A program made the translations under genes and the position numbers. DNA of 12,346 bases from Bacteroidota bacterium (GTDB taxonomy: Bacteria; Bacteroidota; Bacteroidia; Bacteroidales; VadinHA17), in assembly GCA_030613125.1 (NCBI GenBank), contig JAUWMO010000068.1, forward strand, positions 1 to 12,346. Reading direction: 5' to 3'. Below, piece after piece: positions 1 to 7,865 of the stretch. How positions within the stretch are numbered: the stretch's first letter is position 1; the number at the start of each line of letters is the position of its first letter. The notes beneath the pieces were generated by a model. That model did not search any database and was not told the origin of the DNA. It worked only from the letters and a program-made list of their open reading frames with translations.

Positions 1-807
1 GCACTAAGAGGTTTAAAAACAATTACTGAAATTCAATATTTTGATTATTTGCTTTATGCCTTACAAACAATGAGCGATGATCTGGCAACCACAATGTACA
101 GAACACGTGGGAATATGGTGGCCCCTGTGATAATCCGTACCAGGGGACATCGTCTTGAAGGTATCTGGCATTCTGGTTCCCCTTTAAGTATGGTAATTAA
201 TTCTATCAGAGGAATATATGTATGTGTTCCAAGGAATATGACTCAGGCTGCCGGTTTTTATAATACACTTTTGGCTTCAAGTGATACAGCTTTGGTTATT
301 GAACCATTAAATGGATACAGGCTTAAAGAACGTTTGCCGGACAATATCGGAGAATTTAAAATTCCACTGGGTAATCCTGAGGTTTTGGTTGAGGGGACCG
401 ATATTACTCTTGTTACATACGGTTCCTGTGTAAGAATAGCTCAGGATGCTGTTGAACAATTAAAAGATTTTGGAATTGCAGTTGAATTAATAGATGTTCA
501 GACTTTGTTGCCATTTGATCTTAATAGTCAAATACTTGAATCAATAAAAAAAACCAGCAGGGTTATATTTTTTGATGAAGATGTTCCTGGTGGAGCTACT
601 GCGTATATGATGCAAAAAGTTATTGAAGATCAGAAAGCTTATTATTATCTCGATTCAGCGCCTAAAACATTGTCAGCTCATGAACACAGGCCTGCTTATG
701 CAACTGATGGTGATTATTTTTCAAATCCTAATGCAGAGGATGTTTTCGAGGCGGTTTATGAAATGATGCATGAAGCCGATCCTGATAAATATCCTGTATT
801 GTACTAA
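1..807 (+). CDS. 2-oxoacid dehydrogenase E1 component, beta (C-terminal) part; 5' end outside window
   Basis: The frame is open from base 1 to the TAA at 805-807, giving 268 visible residues; the true start lies upstream, so an internal TTG at 49 should not be used. The visible part holds the end of the pyrimidine-binding transketolase domain (about residues 1-115) and a transketolase C-terminal domain (about 125-255). The segment HSGSP at residues 57-61 matches the E1-beta HSQSP region that carries a catalytic histidine. FFDEDVPGGA and SAHEHRP in the C-terminal domain also fit E1-beta. The family decarboxylates pyruvate or branched-chain 2-oxoacids with thiamine diphosphate and passes the acyl group to the lipoyl E2. 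In Bacteroidota this beta region is often fused behind the alpha region in one chain of about 660-690 residues, but whether that holds here cannot be seen. Substrate is not assigned. The stop lies 5 bp from the stop of the convergent antiporter gene. Confidence 0.88.
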   Translation, partial: ALRGLKTITEIQYFDYLLYALQTMSDDLATTMYRTRGNMVAPVIIRTRGHRLEGIWHSGSPLSMVINSIRGIYVCVPRNMTQAAGFYNTLLASSDTALVIEPLNGYRLKERLPDNIGEFKIPLGNPEVLVEGTDITLVTYGSCVRIAQDAVEQLKDFGIAVELIDVQTLLPFDLNSQILESIKKTSRVIFFDEDVPGGATAYMMQKVIEDQKAYYYLDSAPKTLSAHEHRPAYATDGDYFSNPNAEDVFEAVYEMMHEADPDKYPVLY

Positions 808-812
808 TTATT

Positions 813-2306
813 TCAGGTTTTCTGGCTCATGTTAAAGTTTTTTTGAGAGTTATTATTATAACCCTTGCTATTTGTATTTCTTCTGATCTTAATATTAAAA
901 ACAGCCATAAAAATACTCATAAAAGGACTAATAATATTAAAGAAAGCAAATGGTGCATAGGTAAATGTGGAAACGCCTAATACCCCTGCCTGTGTTGCCC
1001 CACATGTATTCCATGGAATAAGTACTGACGTAACGGTCCCTGAATCTTCTAATGCCCGGCTAAGTACTTCAGGTTTAAGATTTTCGTCTTTGTATGCATC
1101 TGCATACATTCTACCTGGTACAACAATGGATATATATTGGTCTGAGGCGGTTAAATTAAAGAACAGACATGTACCAACAGTAGCTGATACGAGTGCTCCC
1201 GTTGATTTTACATATTTGATAACTGTTTGTGTGATCTTTACAAGCATTCCTGCCGATTCCATTACACCACCAAAAACCATAGCAGATATTATTAACCAAA
1301 TTGTGTTCAACATGCCGGCCATACCGTTTGTTGATAACAATTCATTTACAGCCGTATTATTAGTATCCAAACTCACCGGACCAAACATTGACTTAAGAAC
1401 TGTAATATAAGAAGCTTTCAAGTAATTATTTGAGACACCAGAGACATGTTTGATAATTTCAGGTTGGAAAATAATTGCAAAAATTCCCCCAAGCAGGGTT
1501 GCAGCAAGCAATGCTGGAACCGGTGAAACTTTTTTGACAATTATATAAACCAGGAAAATTGGAACTAAAAACAATAAAGGATTAATTTGAAATGAATTCT
1601 TGAGAAGACTTATAATTTCTTCCACATTTGAGGAATTATTGTCTATGTCTATTGTAAACCCAAGGACAAAAAAAATTATCAGAGTAATAATTATTGATGG
1701 TAGAGTTGTATATACCATATATCGAATATGGGTAAACAGATCTGTTCCGGCCATAGCGGGTGCAAGATTTGTTGTATCAGACATTGGTGACATTTTATCA
1801 CCAAAATAGGCTCCTGAAATTATTGCACCTGCTACAATTCCTTCATTGATCCCCAATGCTTTGCCTATTCCCAAAAGTGCAATTCCAATTGTAGCTACAG
1901 TAGACCACGAACTTCCGGTGGCAAGGGATACAAGAGCGCAAATGATAACTGAGGCAAACAGGAAAATTTTCGGATTTAATACCTTTAAGCCATAATATAT
2001 CAAACCAGGTACAACTCCACTGATCATCCATGTTCCGGCCAATGAGCCAATAAGGAATAAAATTAAAATTGAGGGCATTGCAGAACCAATACTACTTACA
2101 ATCCCATCCCGTATTTTTTTCCATTTTATACCAAGACTATTTGCAATGATTGCAGCTAAAGCTGCCGCCAGAATGAGTGCCATCTGGTTAGAGCCTGCAA
2201 GAGTATCATCTCCGAAAAATTTAACATTAAATGAAAGAAGTACAATCAATAAAATTAAAGGAATGAATGATTGGAAAAGTGTTGGTTCTTTATGTTTATT
2301 TTTCAT
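813..2306 (-). CDS. nhaC: Na+/H+ antiporter, NhaC family
   Basis: A 497-residue inner-membrane protein with about 11-12 hydrophobic segments, typical in length for NhaC. The family exchanges external protons for cytoplasmic Na+ and supports pH and sodium homeostasis. Family signatures are visible: TGSSWST at residues 130-136, and GAYFGDKMSPMSDTTN at 165-180 with acidic residues Asp170 and Asp177 inside the membrane region. A second conserved stretch near the C-terminus contains DSGTVTSVLIPWNTCGA. The last 25 or so residues are hydrophilic, rich in Asn, Ser and Lys, and probably cytoplasmic or disordered. The ATG at 2306 opens straight into the first hydrophobic helix after a short charged leader. 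The gene follows the BY-kinase gene on the same strand after 106 bp with no clear -7 promoter element, so read-through from the export operon is possible. Related NhaC-like carriers can exchange malate/lactate or other ions, so the exact substrate is inferred. Confidence 0.93.
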   Translation of the reverse strand: MKNKHKEPTLFQSFIPLILLIVLLSFNVKFFGDDTLAGSNQMALILAAALAAIIANSLGIKWKKIRDGIVSSIGSAMPSILILFLIGSLAGTWMISGVVPGLIYYGLKVLNPKIFLFASVIICALVSLATGSSWSTVATIGIALLGIGKALGINEGIVAGAIISGAYFGDKMSPMSDTTNLAPAMAGTDLFTHIRYMVYTTLPSIIITLIIFFVLGFTIDIDNNSSNVEEIISLLKNSFQINPLLFLVPIFLVYIIVKKVSPVPALLAATLLGGIFAIIFQPEIIKHVSGVSNNYLKASYITVLKSMFGPVSLDTNNTAVNELLSTNGMAGMLNTIWLIISAMVFGGVMESAGMLVKITQTVIKYVKSTGALVSATVGTCLFFNLTASDQYISIVVPGRMYADAYKDENLKPEVLSRALEDSGTVTSVLIPWNTCGATQAGVLGVSTFTYAPFAFFNIISPFMSIFMAVFNIKIRRNTNSKGYNNNSQKNFNMSQKT

Positions 2307-2412
2307 TGATTCGCCGGGTCGTAATAAGAAGAAATCGACAATGTGTTTACTCCATTGTATAAAATACTGATAATTATATAAGACAAAAAGGGGATTATTA
2401 ACAATATAATTG

Positions 2413-4839
2413 TCAGGAGTGTTTTCTCCTTAATAATTTATAAATTTTGTTAAAAGGATTTTGTGTTTCTTCATCTCCATAATATCCCTGGCCATAACCA
2501 TATCCATACCCATAACCGTACCCATATCCAAACCCATAACCGTACCCATAATATCTGCTTATTTTAATGTCATTAATAAGTATTCCAAGTTTTTTTATAT
2601 TAACCTTCTGATATAAGTCATCTATCAGCTGTATAACATTCTTATGGGAGTAATTCTGTCGAACAACAAAAATATTTATATCAGAATAATGTGTAAGAAG
2701 TATAGGATCAGTTACTACAGCTACAGGAGGAGTATCCATTACAATCATATCAAATTCTTTTTTGGCCTTTACAAAAAACTCCTTCATACGTTGGGTCTCA
2801 ATAAGCTCAGCAGGATTTGGGGGAATAGGACCTGAAGTACTAATGAATAAATTATCAATATTGGATTGTTGAATAATTTCCTTAAAAGAATTTTTTGAGA
2901 TCAGATAAGTACTCATACCTGAACTGTTATCAAGTCCAAAATCCTGATGAATTTTGGGTTTTCTCATATCCATACCAACCAACAATGTCTTTTTACCTGA
3001 CATGGCAATAATTGATGCAAGGTTCGTGGCACAAAAAGTTTTTCCCTCCCCACTTATAGTAGATGATATCATAATAACCTGCATTCCATTCTCGGGTATG
3101 ATGTATTGTATATTTGTTCTCAATGATCTGAATGATTCAGCAATTGAGGACTTCGTATTAGAAAAAACAGGTATATCAGTTTCTGTGCTGTTATGACCAA
3201 TTCCACCAAGAATAGGAGTTCTGGTATAATTTTCAATATCCTTTTTGTCAACTATTTTGTTATTAAAAAAGTCAAGCAGCAGAATTATGATCACAGGAAT
3301 CATAGCCCCAAGTACAAGGGCCACCATGTAATTAAGTGAATTTTTCGGAGTTACTTTACCAGCATTTTCAGGACGTGCGTAATCAAGGATCTTGTTATCA
3401 GCAATATTTGAGGCTCTTGCAATGCCTGCTTCTGCCTTTTTCTCAAGAAGATAATTATAGATATCATCGTTTAGATTAAACATCCGTTGAAATTGAATAA
3501 GCTGTCTTTCGGTAGCAGGAAGTGCCCTTAATTGTTTTTCTACATCATTAATATTTAAATCAATCTCATTTATTGTTATTTCTGTGGATCTGATCAGATT
3601 AGAAACATTTTCAATTAATTCATTTCTTGCAGCTTGTATTTGTGTATTTATAAGTTCCAGTGAGGGGTTTGATTCGGTAACTGTGAACTCTAAACTGGTT
3701 TTATCGATATTAAGCTGTCCTAATCGATTTAGTGTGGATGCGAGCACAGGGTCACTAATTCCCATGACTGATGGGGAAATCACATCAGAATAACTATTTT
3801 TAGTTTTGATATAATTAAGCAAGTAATTGTAATACTTTAAATTTATATCCAGCCTGGACTTCTCTGCCTGGTAAGTTTCAAATTTTTCAAATACCACCTG
3901 ACCTTCTTTACTTATGTCAATTACTTTATGCTGAGTTCGGAAATTTTGCAAATCATTTTCAGCAACATTTAATGAATCAACAATATTCTTAAGTTGAGAA
4001 TCAATAAATTCAATGGTCTTTACGGCAGTTTGGTTTTTTTCCCCCAAACCATCATCAATATACACTTCACCAAGCTTGTTTAAATAATCGGCCTCTTGCT
4101 GTGCAACAAATCCTACAATTGAAAGCATTAGAATAGATCCCTTTTTATCATTAACCGTAATATTCAATTTGCCTCTATAAAGATTTGTCAGTGCATTTAG
4201 ATCATTTATGATGAAGTAATATTTATTTGAGGCTTTTTCCCGTAATTCAAAGTGTGCGTTATCTCTAAGTGTAATATTAAAATTAAATGATTCATGCTCA
4301 AACTGTTCTCCAAATTTCATTTCCCTATGGATGTCAATATCCTCATCAATATCAAGCAAATATTTATCTTCCGAAATGATAATAACATAAACCGGATATC
4401 CTTTTCTCTGAGCACAGGTAGTATCAAGGTTTACAACAAACGGGGACTTTGTGTATAGTTTAGCTTCCTTAATGCCTCTTCTTCCCACGTTTATGTAAGA
4501 TATTTCAAAATCCTTCAGATCTCTCAGTGCCATGTTTGTCAGTTTGTAGGATTGTAGCACACCCATTTCATTATGCACATTTTTACGGCTTCGAAACATC
4601 TCCATACCTTCAATCATTTGTTCTGCACCTGAAAGGCCTTTCCCTTTCTCATCATCACGGACAATTATCGTAGAACTTACACTATAGATAGGTTCAGAAT
4701 ATCTGTTGATAAGATATGCAACAGTAATAGTTATAAAGAAAGAAATGGCAAACCAATACCAGTTTCTTAAAATTTTAAACAAAAACTTTTTTATGTCAAT
4801 GTTTTCTTCCTGGAAATATATATTATCAGTATTCTCCAT
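2413..4839 (-). CDS. Wzc-like polysaccharide chain-length regulator and BY-kinase (tyrosine autokinase)
   Basis: An 808-residue inner-membrane protein that couples a Wzz-type co-polymerase to a bacterial tyrosine kinase. A membrane helix lies at about residues 28-45. A long periplasmic region follows, with coiled-coil stretches at about 280-345 and 395-445 and a GNVR-like segment at about 440-476. A second helix spans about 503-523. The cytoplasmic kinase has Walker A SGEGKT at 596-601, Walker A' at 619-628 (LLVGMDMRKP) and Walker B MIVMDTPP at 698-705. The usual first Asp of Walker A' is Gly622, a change I recall as common in Bacteroidota homologues. The tail at 763-787 alternates Gly and Tyr, with 12 tyrosines and one Phe770; it is the expected autophosphorylation cluster. 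The start lies 3 nt after the Wza-like gene, implying translational coupling. The cycle of phosphorylation normally controls polymer length and export. No polymer-specific enzymes are adjacent, so the polysaccharide is unknown. Confidence 0.94.
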   Translation of the reverse strand: MENTDNIYFQEENIDIKKFLFKILRNWYWFAISFFITITVAYLINRYSEPIYSVSSTIIVRDDEKGKGLSGAEQMIEGMEMFRSRKNVHNEMGVLQSYKLTNMALRDLKDFEISYINVGRRGIKEAKLYTKSPFVVNLDTTCAQRKGYPVYVIIISEDKYLLDIDEDIDIHREMKFGEQFEHESFNFNITLRDNAHFELREKASNKYYFIINDLNALTNLYRGKLNITVNDKKGSILMLSIVGFVAQQEADYLNKLGEVYIDDGLGEKNQTAVKTIEFIDSQLKNIVDSLNVAENDLQNFRTQHKVIDISKEGQVVFEKFETYQAEKSRLDINLKYYNYLLNYIKTKNSYSDVISPSVMGISDPVLASTLNRLGQLNIDKTSLEFTVTESNPSLELINTQIQAARNELIENVSNLIRSTEITINEIDLNINDVEKQLRALPATERQLIQFQRMFNLNDDIYNYLLEKKAEAGIARASNIADNKILDYARPENAGKVTPKNSLNYMVALVLGAMIPVIIILLLDFFNNKIVDKKDIENYTRTPILGGIGHNSTETDIPVFSNTKSSIAESFRSLRTNIQYIIPENGMQVIMISSTISGEGKTFCATNLASIIAMSGKKTLLVGMDMRKPKIHQDFGLDNSSGMSTYLISKNSFKEIIQQSNIDNLFISTSGPIPPNPAELIETQRMKEFFVKAKKEFDMIVMDTPPVAVVTDPILLTHYSDINIFVVRQNYSHKNVIQLIDDLYQKVNIKKLGILINDIKISRYYGYGYGFGYGYGYGYGYGYGQGYYGDEETQNPFNKIYKLLRRKHS
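2509..2556 (-). repeat. 24-bp tandem repeat encoding the Gly-Tyr tail of the BY-kinase
   Basis: Two adjacent 24-bp units occupy 2509-2532 and 2533-2556 on the displayed strand. Their first 18 bases, 2509-2526 and 2533-2550, are identical (CCCATAACCGTACCCATA). On the coding strand each unit is eight codons, mostly alternating Gly and Tyr. Bases 2491-2508 continue the same Gly-Tyr alternation with varied synonymous codons. Because the basic period is 6 nt (two codons), slippage or unequal recombination would lengthen or shorten the tail without breaking the frame. Confidence 0.85.
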
Positions 4840-4842
4840 TTA

Positions 4843-5619
4843 TTATTTTGATACAAAGCTAAGTACTAATATTAAGGTGGAAATTGTGGTTAAGACAAGA
4901 GCCATAGTAGGTATATTTATTCTGAAAGTCTTACTTTTAATCGGCTCAACATAGACCATATCATTAGGTAGCAGAAAAAAAGCTTCTGAACTTAATAAAC
5001 TTTTATCGGTCAGGTCTACACGGAAAGTTTTGGTTTCTGTTTTAGTTGGCCGAATAACAAGAACCCTGTGCCGGTTTCCGTAGTCTGTTATATCTCCTGC
5101 TATACTTATTGCTTCCAGTATTGTCAACTGGTTGTTATAGTTTTTATAAACATCTGGCTTATGAACTTCACCTAATACTGAGAATTTATAACTAAGTAGT
5201 TTTACAATCACTGTTGCATTCCTTATAGATTCATCCACTTTTTGTTTTATAACCTCCTTTGCCTCTTCAACAGTCAAGCCTATAACTTTAACTTCACCTA
5301 TTGAAGGAACATCGACATAACCTGAATCACTGACTGAATAGCCATATAAAAACAGACTGATCTCATTTTGGAATAGATTTTGTGAATATCTGGTAGAAAA
5401 AGTGTTTATCATTTCGTTGACATCTTCATTCAGGGTCATTACTCTTATGTAAAGTATATCCTCGTTCTGAATATAATATTCAAGTGGTTGCTTGTAGTAA
5501 ACTGTTCCGGAGGGTATTGAATCAACATTCTGAAGATAAGTAATCTGTTTATGAGTAGTGCAGGATGAGAATATAATTATTAAAGCCAGAATAAAATATC
5601 CGGTAAGATTTTTTATCAT
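4843..5619 (-). CDS. Wza-like outer-membrane polysaccharide export lipoprotein
   Basis: A 258-residue polysaccharide export protein if started at the ATG at 5619. A longer in-frame TTG start at 5673 exists, but the ATG is preferred: it opens directly into a lipoprotein signal peptide (charged MIKN, hydrophobic core, FSSC with lipidated Cys20). A promoter-like TACATTTGC also lies between the two possible starts. After a short linker comes a Poly_export domain at about residues 45-140, including YVDVPSIGEVKVIGLT. An SLBB-like domain follows at about 145-205, including SVLGEVHKPDVY. A C-terminal hydrophobic helix covers about 235-255. The short length with one SLBB-like domain plus a terminal helix is usual for Bacteroidota and shorter than E. 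coli Wza. The protein should form the outer-membrane channel through which polymer leaves, docking with the BY-kinase protein encoded immediately downstream. Confidence 0.92.
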   Translation of the reverse strand: MIKNLTGYFILALIIIFSSCTTHKQITYLQNVDSIPSGTVYYKQPLEYYIQNEDILYIRVMTLNEDVNEMINTFSTRYSQNLFQNEISLFLYGYSVSDSGYVDVPSIGEVKVIGLTVEEAKEVIKQKVDESIRNATVIVKLLSYKFSVLGEVHKPDVYKNYNNQLTILEAISIAGDITDYGNRHRVLVIRPTKTETKTFRVDLTDKSLLSSEAFFLLPNDMVYVEPIKSKTFRINIPTMALVLTTISTLILVLSFVSK

Positions 5620-5635
5620 ATTAATAAGTATTTCT

Positions 5636-5644
5636 GCAAATGTA
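5636..5644 (-). promoter_or_regulatory. Bacteroidota -7 element (TACATTTGC) for the polysaccharide export operon
   Basis: On the minus strand the sequence TACATTTGC matches the -7 consensus TAnnTTTG. It ends 16 nt before the ATG at 5619, which would give a leader of roughly ten bases. A TTG that could be a -33 element lies about 26 bp upstream, longer than usual, so only the -7 half is convincing. Its position supports the 5619 start over the TTG at 5673. Confidence 0.5.
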
Positions 5645-5746
5645 CAAATTTTATGATGTTGTTCCTTATACAAGAATAAAAAGACTACATTTATCGTTGT
5701 TTATAAACAAAGTTTAATTCGGTTTTTTCTCAATAACAAAAAATTT

Positions 5747-5754
5747 ATATTTTG
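5747..5754 (+). promoter_or_regulatory. Weak -7-like element upstream of the YqgE gene
   Basis: The sequence TATATTTTGC at 5746-5755 resembles the Bacteroidota -7 element TAnnTTTG, but the TA is one base too far from TTTG. It lies 18 nt before the ATG at 5773. No good -33 TTTG is seen at normal spacing. This is the only candidate for the plus strand in the 153-bp divergent spacer. Confidence 0.28.
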
Positions 5755-5772
5755 CATATAAATTAGAGTGAC

Positions 5773-6363
5773 ATGGCCCTCGATTATGATTTTTTTTCTA
5801 TTGAACCTGTTTTTTCAAAACCCAAGAAGGGAAAAGTATTAATATCGGAACCATTTTTAGGTGATCAGTATTTTAAAAGATCTGTTGTCTTGTTGACTGA
5901 GCATAATAAAGATGGCACTGTTGGTTTTGTATTAAATAAGCCTGTGGGGATTAAAATAAGAGAAGTAATAAAAGATTTTCCAAATATTGAATCTGTTGTT
6001 TCCTTAGGTGGACCAGTTGGAACAGATACAGTTCACTATTTACATACGCTGGGTGATATGATTCCTGAAAGCGTCCCTGTTTTCCAGAATATTTATTGGG
6101 GTGGAAATTTTGAAACAGTCAAAAACCTTCTTGCATCTGGTCTTATTGATGAAACTAAAATCAGGTTTTTTGTCGGATATTCCGGTTGGGCTCCTAAGCA
6201 GCTTGATAATGAAATATCAGAAAATTCCTGGGTAATAACACAATTGCATCCTAAACAAATAATGGAAAATAGAAGTATAGATAGTTGGAAGAAAGCACTT
6301 GTTCAACTTGGTAAGAAATATAAATTATGGGCTAACTTCCCGGAGAATCCAGACATGAATTAA
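5773..6363 (+). CDS. yqgE: YqgE/AlgH family protein (DUF179)
   Basis: A 196-residue soluble protein, close to the usual length of about 185-200 for this family, with no signal peptide. Conserved stretches are KGKVLISEP at about residues 19-27, GTVGFVLNKP at 48-57, LGGPV at 78-82 and FVGYSGWAPKQL at 133-144. The molecular function of YqgE/AlgH is not established; AlgH was named from an alginate-regulation study in Pseudomonas. The ATG at 5773 is the first good start after the promoter-like sequence. The 3' end overlaps the 3' end of the convergent holA by 4 bp, with the two TAA stops interlocked. Confidence 0.94.
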   Translation: MALDYDFFSIEPVFSKPKKGKVLISEPFLGDQYFKRSVVLLTEHNKDGTVGFVLNKPVGIKIREVIKDFPNIESVVSLGGPVGTDTVHYLHTLGDMIPESVPVFQNIYWGGNFETVKNLLASGLIDETKIRFFVGYSGWAPKQLDNEISENSWVITQLHPKQIMENRSIDSWKKALVQLGKKYKLWANFPENPDMN

Positions 6364-7361
6364 TGTAATATTTTGTAAATAAGTTCTCTGAGCAATTCAC
6401 AATCTGACATCGTAATATTACCTACACCTTTTGATTTCAAGTCGTATTTTCTTAATAATGAGATAATTCCGGCAATTTTATGAGGTGAGTACTTTTTAGC
6501 CGCCAATTGATAATCTTGAATAAAAAAAGGATTAATCTTCAGAACATATGCAAGATTTCCCCTTGACTTGTCGACTGTAAAATGGTATGCTAATACTTTA
6601 CTAAAGAAATAGTATAAAGATGAAAGGGTTAAGGTTAAAGGGTTATCTTTAGGGTTCTTACAAAAATAATTAACAATACGGTTGGCTTTTAAGATATTTT
6701 TTCTACTAAGAGCCTTGTGAAGTTCAAAATTATTAAATTCCTTGCTTATGCCTATGTTCCGTTCTACGAGATCAGCAGTGATTTTATTTTCATTTCCGGG
6801 AAGAACAATAATCAATTTTTCAAGTTCATTAACAATTCTGCTTAGGTCACTACCAAGAAAATCGGTAAGTATCATGCCTATTCCGGGTTCCATCTCATAG
6901 TTACGATCCTTAAGATATTGATTTATCCAGTTTGGTATCTTATCCTCATATAATTTTGGCGATTCAAAATAAACACCATGATCTCTTATTGCCTTGTGTA
7001 GTTTTGTCCTCTTATCCAGTTTCTTGTATTTATAGTTTATTATTAGTATAGTAGATTTGAGGGGATTTTCTACATAATATATAAGATTTTCTATCTGTTT
7101 GATATTCTGAGCTTCTTTTAAAATAACTACCTGTTGATTAGACATCATAGGAAATCGTTTGGCAGTATTTATTACAGTTGCTATGTCAGTATCCTTACCG
7201 TAAAAGATGATCTGATTAAATGATCTTTCTGATTCTGAGAGCACATTTTTTTCAACATAATCAGTTATCTTGTCAATGTAATAAGGTTCTTCACCTGAAA
7301 GGAAGTAAACCGGATGATATATTTTGTTCTGCAGGTCAGTTATAATTTGTTCGTATGTCAT
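6360..7361 (-). CDS. holA: DNA polymerase III subunit delta
   Basis: A 333-residue protein matching HolA in length (about 340 in E. coli). It is the clamp-loader subunit that binds and opens the sliding clamp during replication. The N-terminus has the family pattern HPVYFLSGEEPYYIDKI at about residues 16-32, followed by an AAA+-like fold without a functional Walker A, as expected for delta. The C-terminal third contains YSPHKIAGIISLLRKYDLKS, the helical collar segment, and ends in LLRELIYKILH. The ATG at 7361 diverges from the small nuclease gene across 48 bp, an arrangement I recall as common in Bacteroidota. No truncation is seen. Confidence 0.94.
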   Translation of the reverse strand: MTYEQIITDLQNKIYHPVYFLSGEEPYYIDKITDYVEKNVLSESERSFNQIIFYGKDTDIATVINTAKRFPMMSNQQVVILKEAQNIKQIENLIYYVENPLKSTILIINYKYKKLDKRTKLHKAIRDHGVYFESPKLYEDKIPNWINQYLKDRNYEMEPGIGMILTDFLGSDLSRIVNELEKLIIVLPGNENKITADLVERNIGISKEFNNFELHKALSRKNILKANRIVNYFCKNPKDNPLTLTLSSLYYFFSKVLAYHFTVDKSRGNLAYVLKINPFFIQDYQLAAKKYSPHKIAGIISLLRKYDLKSKGVGNITMSDCELLRELIYKILH

Positions 7362-7374
7362 TATTATCTTTTAT

Positions 7375-7383
7375 TACATTTGC
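7375..7383 (+). promoter_or_regulatory. Bacteroidota -7 element (TACATTTGC) for the small nuclease gene
   Basis: TACATTTGC on the plus strand fits TAnnTTTG exactly and is identical in all nine bases to the element ahead of the export operon. It ends 26 nt before the ATG at 7410. The nearest upstream TTTG is at 7346-7349, about 25 bp away, so the -33 half is doubtful. Confidence 0.5.
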
Positions 7384-7390
7384 GAATATA
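7383..7390 (-). promoter_or_regulatory. Possible -7 element for holA, abutting the divergent promoter
   Basis: On the minus strand 7390-7383 reads TATATTCG, one mismatch from TAnnTTTG, and ends 21 nt before the holA ATG at 7361. It shares base 7383 with the plus-strand element. No -33 element is apparent. Confidence 0.27.
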
Positions 7391-7409
7391 CTAAATTGTA
7401 AGAGTTTTG

Positions 7410-7865
7410 ATGGATAAGTTGAATTTACCCGATTATGCGTTCAGGATTTTTACCAGGGATGATCAAACTTATATTTTTGACACGTTTCGAAAGAAAAATG
7501 TTATTTTAACACCTGAAGAGTGGGTGCGGCAAAATTTTCTGCAGTACCTGCTCAAAGAAAAAAATTACCCTGAATCCCTCATATCGGTTGAAATGGGTTT
7601 CAGGTTGAATAAGCTTATCAAAAGAGGAGATATTGTGGTTTTTAACAGGCAAGGAAATCCTTTGCTTCTGGTAGAATGTAAAGCACCGTCTGTGAAAATA
7701 TCACAAAAAGCCTTTAATCAAATTGCCAGATATAATATGGCCATGAAAGTTAGATTTTTGATTGTTACAAATGGTTTGAAACATTATTGTTGTAAATTAG
7801 ACTACAAAGCCAAATCCTTTTATTACTTAACTGAAATCCCTGATTATTTCAAGATTAGTAAATAA
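7410..7865 (+). CDS. Stand-alone HsdR N-terminal-like PD-(D/E)XK nuclease domain protein
   Basis: A 151-residue soluble protein resembling the N-terminal nuclease domain of type I restriction subunit R, but with no helicase and no methylase or specificity genes nearby. The ATG at 7410 is chosen over an adjacent TTG at 7407. The nuclease core looks intact: Asp74 in RGDIVVF, then Glu89 and Lys91 in LLVECK (D-x14-E-x-K), and QIARY at 104-108, which matches the QxxxY motif of RecB/HsdR-type nucleases. Pairing with holA across a short divergent spacer is, to my recollection, widely conserved in Bacteroidota, which suggests a housekeeping DNA-repair or replication role rather than restriction. That role is inference; the biochemical activity is unknown. 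Its stop directly abuts the stop of the convergent acetyltransferase gene. Confidence 0.85.
   Translation: MDKLNLPDYAFRIFTRDDQTYIFDTFRKKNVILTPEEWVRQNFLQYLLKEKNYPESLISVEMGFRLNKLIKRGDIVVFNRQGNPLLLVECKAPSVKISQKAFNQIARYNMAMKVRFLIVTNGLKHYCCKLDYKAKSFYYLTEIPDYFKISK

Noticed and set aside
967..1410. 147-residue open frame on the plus strand inside the antiporter gene
   Set aside because: It is antisense to a clear NhaC gene, has no recognisable domain or promoter, and its composition follows from the complementary codons.
2338..2358. Inverted repeat ACAATG/CATTGT upstream of the antiporter gene
   Set aside because: The stem is only 6 bp with a 9-nt loop and no T-run or known operator pattern; chance is a sufficient explanation in AT-rich DNA.
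5620..5673. Longer N-terminus for the Wza-like protein, from a TTG at 5673
   Set aside because: It would place 18 residues before a good lipoprotein signal peptide and would start upstream of the likely promoter.
7410..7865. Remnant of a type I restriction-modification system
   Set aside because: The protein is complete by itself, its catalytic residues are intact, no hsdM or hsdS fragment is nearby, and the holA pairing looks conserved rather than accidental.
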